A stretch of DNA of 5,938 bases from Microcaldota archaeon (GTDB lineage Archaea; Micrarchaeota; Micrarchaeia; Anstonellales; VGKX01), in NCBI GenBank assembly GCA_021823945.1, contig JAKALW010000079.1, forward strand, positions 1 to 5,938. Reading direction: 5' to 3'. The notes under the pieces are model-generated. The model saw only the letters and a list, made by a program, of their open reading frames with translations. It searched no databases and was not told the DNA's origin. Of this stretch, positions 1 to 4,258 are shown one piece after another; positions within the stretch are counted from its first letter, which is position 1, and each line of letters opens with the position of its first letter. Position numbers and translations under genes: made by a program.

Positions 1-627
1 ATCGGGTATTTCGCAATTTTTCAGTATTTCCATCAATATTTCCCTGGCTTTGGGCTTGAACTGGGACCCGAATAGCGGGTTGAGCTCCTGATCGCCAAGT
101 ATGGAATCTATGTATAGGAATCCAATCTCTTTCCTTGCCTCTTCAATGCATTTCATGGCGCTTCTGATGATGGCGCTATCCTGCGGGCGGCCCATGAATG
201 GCGCCAGTTCGAGTATGCTGCGTGCGCTTTCAATTTTCTGGATTTTCGCTTCCATGCTGTCTTTTTTGACATATTCGTAGCCAATCCGTTTTTCCCCGGT
301 TATCTCAATAATGGCCCAGGGCGTGAAGTCGGATTTTACGTATTCAGGCGCGCTCTCAAGCATGTTTTGGACAGTGGCGTTTGTTCCGTCGTATTTGCAC
401 ATGTAATGCCATGCGACCAGATGGGCTGCCGCAGCAGGCAGTTCAAAAGCCTCTGCCTTGCCGGATATCCCAATCATTATTTCCTCGACGTATCTGGTGA
501 AAGGCTTTTGCCCCGGGATCGAAGCGTCCTCAAGGGAATACACTGTTCCCGCCGCGGCAAGTACGGAAAGCATTGAGTTCTCGAGCCTGCTCCATTCGGG
601 GGGCGCATTTGGATATGTATTGAACAT
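1..627 (-). CDS. Hypothetical protein, 3' end outside window
   Basis: This frame is open without a stop from ATG at 627-625 to the left edge, giving 209 codons; the C-terminus is missing. I do not recognise the family. The visible protein begins MFNTYPNAPPEW, has no signal peptide or membrane segment, and looks mostly alpha-helical and cytosolic. Alanine-rich helical stretches lie near residues 19-27 and 56-73, and a charged helix near 122-141 (KKDSMEAKIQKIESARS) is followed by another near 150-170 (DSAIIRSAMKCIEEARKEIG). Cysteines at 77, 160 and 205 form no obvious metal motif. Codon use (GCC, GGC, ATA, AAA mixed) resembles the neighbours. The start is supported by a TATA-like box about 25 bases upstream and no Shine-Dalgarno sequence, consistent with a leaderless transcript; the next in-frame ATG is codon 20. 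It lies downstream of proS on the same strand but has its own apparent promoter, so it is probably a separate unit. Confidence 0.75.
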   Translation of the reverse strand, partial: MFNTYPNAPPEWSRLENSMLSVLAAAGTVYSLEDASIPGQKPFTRYVEEIMIGISGKAEAFELPAAAAHLVAWHYMCKYDGTNATVQNMLESAPEYVKSDFTPWAIIEITGEKRIGYEYVKKDSMEAKIQKIESARSILELAPFMGRPQDSAIIRSAMKCIEEARKEIGFLYIDSILGDQELNPLFGSQFKPKAREILMEILKNCEIPD

Positions 628-646
628 ACACTAATTACCACATTAT

Positions 647-657
647 TATTAATAAAG
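647..657 (-). promoter_or_regulatory. TATA-like box for the leftward hypothetical gene
   Basis: On the minus strand this reads CTTTATTAATA, an archaeal-type TATA element. Its centre is about 26 bases from the ATG at 627, so transcription would begin at or within a base or two of the start codon. No purine-rich ribosome-binding site lies between them. This pairing is the main reason for choosing ATG 627. The element was found by eye; no score was computed. Confidence 0.5.
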
Positions 658-733
658 CTATGTTCAGCCGAATGGCTTAAAAAGAAGGGAAAATGCAAGG
701 CGCCCGCGGCTTATTAGCCCGGATTTGCCATGC

Positions 734-785
734 TTTGATGAAACTTTTGCCCGCCTTTGGAAATCCTCGAAATTTTTGATGAAAC
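734..785. repeat. 11-bp direct repeat in the gap downstream of proS
   Basis: TTTGATGAAAC occurs at 734-744 and again at 775-785, 41 bases apart. The second copy runs into the left arm of the hairpin at 781-810. The rest of the 182-base gap between the hypothetical gene and proS holds no coding frame I believe and no tRNA-like fold. It also contains two very short inverted repeats (AGCC/GGCT around 666-677 and GGCT/AGCC around 708-719) of doubtful meaning. Confidence 0.45.
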
Positions 786-810
786 ATTTTTGGCGCACCA
801 AAAAAGTTTC
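781..810 (-). terminator. Hairpin with U-rich arm at the proS stop codon
   Basis: GAAACATTTTTGG (781-793) and CCAAAAAAGTTTC (798-810) are inverted repeats: 13 base pairs with one mismatch around a 4-base loop, CGCA. On the minus strand the 5' arm abuts the proS stop codon TAG and contains a run of six T. Archaeal transcription termination often relies on T runs with or without a hairpin, so this is the most likely proS 3' end. It could instead be a transcript-stabilising stem. The loop region shares a 12-base word with the proS leader hairpin at 2283-2297. Confidence 0.55.
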
Positions 811-2255
811 TAATATTGCCTTGCTATGTAGACAACTTCTGTTGCGCTCTTGCCGCAGTGAATGCACACTGCTCCGGCTTCGGGCTTTTCATCCTTTCCA
901 AACAAAGTGCCGCGCACGTCGCCCGTGGTCTTCGCCTTAATCTCGTCTGCGCATTGCTTGCCGTCAAAGCCTGTGGAGCACCATGGGGCGCGGGCGAATC
1001 CGCCAACTTCAAGCACCTTGTTCAATTCGTCCATGGTTTTCGCGTCCCTGATTTTGCCCTCAAAGCCCGCCTTTGACTTTGCCCCAAGCCTCTTGTCCAT
1101 TTCAGAAAGGAGCCTTGGAATCTCCAAAACAAGCTTGCTCTCATGGATTTTTGTTTTCTCGCCAGTATCGCGGACTGCCACTGTGAGTTCGCCAGATTCC
1201 GCTTCCCTGCCGCCAATCTCCACTCTTACTGGGATGCCTTTGAGTTCCCAATGGTTGAACTTGAATCCGGGCGTGTTTTCAGACCTGTCAATTGCGCATT
1301 TCATTCCCGCGTCCTTAAAGTTTTTCTCTATTGCGGCGCACTTTGCAAGCACTGCCTCTTCCCCGCCTTTTTTGTAAATCGGGATTATCATCACTGTAGT
1401 GGGCGCAAGGCACGAGGGCAAAACCAATCCCTTGTCGTCGCCGTTCACTGAAATGACTGCGGCGTAAATCCTTGAAATGGCAGGGCCATAGCATGTCTGG
1501 TAAGCATATTGGCTCTCCCCTTTCTCGTCAAGGAATTTGATGTTGAATGGCTTTGAGAAATTCTGCCCCAAAAGGTGCGTCGAGGGCAATTGCAATACTT
1601 TTCCGTCAGGCATGAGCGTGTCTGCGGCGAAAGTGTCGTCAGCGCCCGGGAACTTGTCCCACTGGGGGCGCCTGAAGAAGAGGAATGGCACGCAGAACTT
1701 CTCCGTTATGGCAAGCCGCGCCATTTCCATGTCCTCATGGACCTGCGCCACAGCCTCGGCGCGCGTGGCGAACACGTCATGCGATTCAATCCAGTGGAAC
1801 TCGCGGCTCCTGATAAAGGGGCGCGTCGCCTTTGTCTCGTGGCGCCATACCTGGGACGAATGGTAAATCTTAAGGGGCAAATCCTTCATGCCCTGTATCC
1901 AGAGTGAATACATCTGATACATTGCGGTTTCGGAAGTTGGGCGCATCGCAAGCCTCTCCTCAAGCTTGTTCCCGCCAGCTTCGGTCACCCAGAAAACTTC
2001 GGGGGTGAACCCTTCGACGTGCTTTGATTCGAGGTGGAAATTCCTTTCGGGTATGAGCGCGGGGAACCATGCCGGAAGATGCCCTGTCTTTTCAAGCTCC
2101 GTCTCGTAAATCCTGTACATCTTCATCATTGTCATGACTGACCATGGCAGGAAGACCACGAATCCCTTGACATTGTAGCGTATGTCCGCAAGCTCTGCCT
2201 CCTTGATAAGCTCAGTATACCATTCCGAGAAATTCGCGGATTTTTTTGTTTTCAT
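810..2255 (-). CDS. proS: Prolyl-tRNA synthetase, archaeal/eukaryotic type
   Basis: This cytosolic class II aminoacyl-tRNA synthetase (EC 6.1.1.15) activates proline with ATP and transfers it to tRNA-Pro. It has 481 residues, the usual length for archaeal ProRS. Visible parts: the FSEWY...AELADIRY N-terminus with motif 1 (about 28-69), the proline-pocket loop RPTSET (105-110), motif 2 with RHE (138-140) and IRSREF (148-153), the WDKFPGADDT segment (199-208), QTCYG with the presumed motif 3 arginine R262, and GDDKGL (272-277). An anticodon-binding domain covers about 283-385 and a C-terminal zinc-type domain about 390-481, with Cys 426, 435, 464 and 467. The protein ends in Tyr, as archaeal ProRS proteins do. 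No INS editing domain is present between motifs 2 and 3. Oddities: YG-PAIS-R appears one residue longer than the YG-LSD-R type I remember from methanogens, the usual LPP after GL is LPSC, the usual HGD is NGD, and the first Cys pair is spaced C-x8-C rather than about C-x4-C. The ATG is preceded by AAGGTAA seven bases upstream. Confidence 0.97.
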   Translation of the reverse strand: MKTKKSANFSEWYTELIKEAELADIRYNVKGFVVFLPWSVMTMMKMYRIYETELEKTGHLPAWFPALIPERNFHLESKHVEGFTPEVFWVTEAGGNKLEERLAMRPTSETAMYQMYSLWIQGMKDLPLKIYHSSQVWRHETKATRPFIRSREFHWIESHDVFATRAEAVAQVHEDMEMARLAITEKFCVPFLFFRRPQWDKFPGADDTFAADTLMPDGKVLQLPSTHLLGQNFSKPFNIKFLDEKGESQYAYQTCYGPAISRIYAAVISVNGDDKGLVLPSCLAPTTVMIIPIYKKGGEEAVLAKCAAIEKNFKDAGMKCAIDRSENTPGFKFNHWELKGIPVRVEIGGREAESGELTVAVRDTGEKTKIHESKLVLEIPRLLSEMDKRLGAKSKAGFEGKIRDAKTMDELNKVLEVGGFARAPWCSTGFDGKQCADEIKAKTTGDVRGTLFGKDEKPEAGAVCIHCGKSATEVVYIARQY

Positions 2256-2260
2256 GATAA

Positions 2261-2267
2261 TTACCTT
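2261..2267 (-). promoter_or_regulatory. Ribosome binding site of proS
   Basis: On the minus strand this reads AAGGTAA, with seven bases between its AGGT core and the ATG at 2255. It partly matches the archaeal anti-Shine-Dalgarno complement (GGAGGTGA). Two more A-run plus GG blocks lie just upstream (around 2274-2282 and 2286-2292), so the leader has three such blocks, but only this one is at normal spacing. Confidence 0.55.
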
Positions 2268-2282
2268 TTTTGTCCTTTTTTT

Positions 2283-2297
2283 GCGCCTTTTTGGCGC
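2283..2297 (-). promoter_or_regulatory. Small hairpin in the proS leader
   Basis: GCGCC and GGCGC form a perfect 5-bp GC-only stem around a 5-base loop (TTTTT on the plus strand, AAAAA in the proS transcript). If proS is transcribed from the TATA box near 2318-2329, this stem sits at or very near the 5' end of the mRNA and may protect it or affect translation. Its TTTTTGGCGCAC word (2288-2299) recurs at 787-798 beside the proS stop codon. Function is inferred; the stem itself is visible. Confidence 0.45.
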
Positions 2298-2317
2298 ACA
2301 AAATCAATTGCATGAGG

Positions 2318-2329
2318 TTTATTTATTCT
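2318..2329 (-). promoter_or_regulatory. Probable TATA box of proS
   Basis: On the minus strand the sequence is AGAATAAATAAA, the strongest TATA-like element upstream of proS. It predicts a transcription start near 2297-2300 and a leader of about 43 bases, long enough to contain the hairpin and the AAGGTAA ribosome-binding site. A weaker candidate (GATAAAAGG) lies about 35 bases further upstream. Confidence 0.45.
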
Positions 2330-2455
2330 ATTTCAAGCAAATTCATGCGTTTTCAAGCCTTTTATCTATTTGTATCCAGTTTCCCATTATGTTTTTGGCA
2401 TGGGTTCCAATTTGCATTTTTTGCCCGCTTTGTTTTTCTTTTTGACTTGGCGTGG

Positions 2456-2486
2456 TTTCTGCAAACTTGCGCGTTTTCTGCAAACT
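2456..2486 (+). promoter_or_regulatory. Two 12-bp direct repeats upstream of the surface-protein promoter
   Basis: TTTCTGCAAACT occurs at 2456-2467 and again, identically, at 2475-2486, a 19-base step (nearly two helical turns). The second copy ends 21 bases before the TATA-like box at 2508. Two identical sites on nearly the same face of the helix at this position look like tandem binding sites for an activator or repressor. The first copy with its flanking G also has GTTT/AAAC half-site symmetry. The role is inference from position and repetition. The rest of 2256-2539 is AT-rich with no coding frame I accept. Confidence 0.45.
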
Positions 2487-2507
2487 AATGTCATTTCTCC
2501 GATTATA

Positions 2508-2517
2508 TTTATAAATA
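2508..2517 (+). promoter_or_regulatory. TATA box for the secreted-protein genes
   Basis: TTTATAAATA is an excellent archaeal TATA element. Transcription would begin about 25-28 bases on, near 2537-2540. That gives either a leaderless mRNA starting at ATG 2540 or a leader of about 22 bases to ATG 2561. A second AT-rich stretch at 2521-2538 contains a bulged dyad (GAATaTATA / TATAATTC) over the predicted start point and could be an operator or an alternative TATA element. Confidence 0.6.
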
Positions 2518-2539
2518 ACTGAATATATAGTATAATTCA

Positions 2540-4138
2540 ATGTGTGGGAGACGCATTGATATGCCGCAAGGCCGTGCCCTGCGGGAAACCGCCAAAATCC
2601 TGTTTTTGGCGCTATTTGCAGTTCTGCCTATTGTGATGGCTGCCAGTTTCGCCCAATATTCGTCCGGAGGCACGCTGGGGCTTACCATTGTGGCCTCGTG
2701 CGGCGCCAACGCATCAGTGCATTTCTTCAATGTCAACAACTCGAGCATCAACAGCTATTATGATTTTTCATTCATCCTGAACAATACAGGCAACGTGCCC
2801 GTGTCAGTCAATGCCAATTCATACACCAACCAGGGCGCCGACCCGATGTTCCTGCTCTTGTCTTCAAATTACGCGCCTGCGGCGTGCGCAAACCCGGTTT
2901 CATCATGGACAAGCGTTCCAAACAGCACAAGCGCCCCATTGCAGGCCTGCGACATATTCAATTATACTTCTGGCCATGACCTGCTGCTGATAAACGGCAG
3001 CTATTTCGTGTCATCATCCCTTTTTTCGCCTGATGGAACCAACAACACGAAAAACGAGTCATTGCGCCTTACAGGCAATTTCACAGGCGCCAACCAAACC
3101 TGCAATTTCACCGAGTCAGTCACGCTTTTCTTCACAGGTGCATATGGCACGGGCGTGCCAGTGAACTTCACAGTAGTCATTGACGGCAATGCCACTACAA
3201 TCATGGCTACCTCGGGCATGCCCATCAACATGACAATCGTCAATGCCACTGCCGGAACTGGAGTGCGCGTGATAGAGGACAATTCCTGGCTCCCGCTCGC
3301 GCTGCCCCAGTACACGCAAAGCAATGTGTCAAACGAGGCTGTGGGCTATATCTCTGCGGGCGCGAACAACTCGTATCCCACGTTCACAATAGTGCCCACC
3401 GGAGGCAGCGTGTTTGTCGACCCTAAAATCGGCAATTACTCCGCAAGGGTGGAACTTGTGGGGGCAGACGGCTCGACACTTGCAACGGTTTACCTGAACT
3501 TAAGCATGCGCGATCTGGCATCCGACTCTGCGGCTGCGACTTCCCTGAAAAATCCGCCAAACAGGGCCAACATCCAGGCGGAAAACAATTTCATATTCAG
3601 GATTTACGACGCGTACATGACATACGGCGGCGGGCCTACGTACAATGTCAGCGCGTATTCCGACAACACGTCCTCGGGCTTCCCCGCGTCAGTGGCGGCT
3701 GCGATGCCCATTGCCTTGAACCTTACTTTCATGTATGCCAATGGCACGCCAGTTTCCAATGCGCAAATCGAGGTAATCGAGAAGAACGGGTACATTTCAT
3801 GGGCAATGAACCAGTTCACAGACTCCAATGTCTCAAACTATGCCTATGCATACACAACCGCAGACTCGAACGGCAATGTCCAGTTCGAGATAACGCCCAC
3901 TGGCGGCGTGATAGGGCAGGAGGCAAAAATCGGCAATTATTCCCTAACCCTGATTGGCAAATACCCAAATGGCTCTCCGTTTTTCACAAGGGATTTCACA
4001 GTGACAAATCGGGATTATACTGTCACGCCTTCGTATAACGGCGGCGCATTGCCAAACAAGGCGAACCTGGACGCCGCCATACTTTACGTGTTTAGGGCTT
4101 ATGACAGGCTCAATGCCTGGCTTACGTACGGGACATGA
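2540..4138 (+). CDS. Secreted, glycosylated surface protein with two tandem repeat domains
   Basis: The family is not recognised. The protein has 532 residues from ATG 2540, or 525 from in-frame ATG 2561. The second start is attractive because GGGAG lies ten bases before it and it opens directly into a signal peptide: basic residues, then a hydrophobic core at about 20-34 (KILFLALFAVLP). The predicted product is exported. Residues about 40-200 form a beta-rich, Asn/Ser/Thr-rich region with four cysteines (54, 116, 137, 188) that could form disulfides. Residues about 202-364 and 366-531 are two copies of one domain; shared landmarks are VIExN, SNVSN, PTGG, KIGNYS, a PN(R/K)AN segment and a closing helix ending TYG. 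About 27 N-X-S/T sequons are present. No C-terminal membrane anchor or sorting motif is seen, so the protein is either released or held by partners. The next gene encodes a related protein. An envelope or adhesion role is inference. Confidence 0.9.
   Translation: MCGRRIDMPQGRALRETAKILFLALFAVLPIVMAASFAQYSSGGTLGLTIVASCGANASVHFFNVNNSSINSYYDFSFILNNTGNVPVSVNANSYTNQGADPMFLLLSSNYAPAACANPVSSWTSVPNSTSAPLQACDIFNYTSGHDLLLINGSYFVSSSLFSPDGTNNTKNESLRLTGNFTGANQTCNFTESVTLFFTGAYGTGVPVNFTVVIDGNATTIMATSGMPINMTIVNATAGTGVRVIEDNSWLPLALPQYTQSNVSNEAVGYISAGANNSYPTFTIVPTGGSVFVDPKIGNYSARVELVGADGSTLATVYLNLSMRDLASDSAAATSLKNPPNRANIQAENNFIFRIYDAYMTYGGGPTYNVSAYSDNTSSGFPASVAAAMPIALNLTFMYANGTPVSNAQIEVIEKNGYISWAMNQFTDSNVSNYAYAYTTADSNGNVQFEITPTGGVIGQEAKIGNYSLTLIGKYPNGSPFFTRDFTVTNRDYTVTPSYNGGALPNKANLDAAILYVFRAYDRLNAWLTYGT
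3143..3631 (+). repeat. Surface-domain copy 1 (first secreted protein, residues 202-364)
   Basis: This protein-level repeat starts near VIDGNATT and GMPINMT, passes through VIEDN, SNVSN, FTIVPTGG, DPKIGNYS and LNLSMRD, and ends in a helical segment, PPNRANIQAENN to AYMTYG. It resembles copy 2 over its whole length and the C-terminal part of the next gene's product. At the DNA level, AAAATCGGCAATTACTCC at 3425-3442 matches 3926-3943 at 17 of 18 bases. Confidence 0.7.
3635..4132 (+). repeat. Surface-domain copy 2 (first secreted protein, residues 366-531)
   Basis: The second copy reads through AMPIALNLT, VIEKN, SNVSN, FEITPTGG, AKIGNYS, TVTNRD and LPNKANL to AWLTYG. It is followed by only one more residue before the stop, so the protein ends exactly at the domain boundary. 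Conserved positions suggest an Ig-like beta-sandwich followed by an amphipathic helix that joins to the next module; the fold is inferred from residue pattern only. Confidence 0.7.
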
Positions 4139-4152
4139 TGGAAATGATAATG

Positions 4153-4209
4153 CGTACTGGCACTGATAATGCGTACTGGCACTGATAATGCGTACTGGCA
4201 CTGATAATG
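4153..4209. repeat. 19-bp tandem repeat, three perfect copies
   Basis: The unit CGTACTGGCACTGATAATG is repeated exactly at 4153-4171, 4172-4190 and 4191-4209. A diverged unit precedes it: CGTACGG (4125-4131) and GAAATGATAATG (4141-4152) match 16 of 19 positions if a 9-base insertion between them is removed. That insertion contains the stop codon of the upstream gene. Each unit carries TGATAA, and because 19 is not a multiple of three the array puts stops in all frames. It occupies much of the 120-base spacer between the two secreted-protein genes. Perfect identity implies recent expansion or homogenisation. Confidence 0.9.
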
Positions 4210-4246
4210 AAAATGGGTATGTGAACTGAAATCAAGGGAAACAAAA

Positions 4247-4250
4247 GGGT
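4247..4250 (+). promoter_or_regulatory. Weak ribosome binding site before the second secreted-protein gene
   Basis: GGGT, within AAAAGGGTAATT, lies eight bases before ATG 4259, resembling the AAGGTAATT element before proS. It supports ATG 4259 as the start. A stronger GGAGG at 4284-4288 lies inside the reading frame and is only three bases before a TTG at 4292, too close for efficient use. No convincing TATA box is found about 25-30 bases upstream of ATG 4259, which favours co-transcription with the gene before it. Confidence 0.45.
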
Positions 4251-4258
4251 AATTTTAA

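Noticed and set aside
628..809. tRNA or other structured RNA gene in the gap left of proS
   Set aside because: Only short stems were found; no cloverleaf, T-loop GTTC-type sequence or acceptor pairing could be recognised.
862..1377. Plus-strand 171-codon frame opposite proS
   Set aside because: It is antisense to a clear proS coding sequence, and its Ser/Pro-rich composition is the expected mirror of the real frame.
2182..2445. Plus-strand 87-codon frame rich in Phe and Leu
   Set aside because: It overlaps proS antisense and the T-rich divergent promoter region. The hydrophobic composition is what T-rich noncoding DNA gives, and there is no ribosome-binding site.
2343..2540. Minus-strand 65-codon frame beginning in the surface-gene promoter
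   Set aside because: It covers the twin repeats and TATA elements, has no recognisable protein features, and its start lies on the opposite gene's start. Most likely chance.
2603..2612. Third copy of TTTTTGGCGC
   Set aside because: It encodes part of the signal peptide hydrophobic core (Leu-Phe-Leu-Ala), lacks the inverted-repeat context of the other two copies, and is probably coincidental.
4153..4209. CRISPR array or replication iterons
   Set aside because: The 19-bp units are directly abutting with no spacers, there are only three, and no Cas or replication initiator gene is present.
4100..4258. Frameshift splitting one long gene into the two secreted-protein genes
   Set aside because: The second frame has its own signal peptide, and the spacer has stops in all frames with no continuation of the repeat domain, so these are two separate genes.
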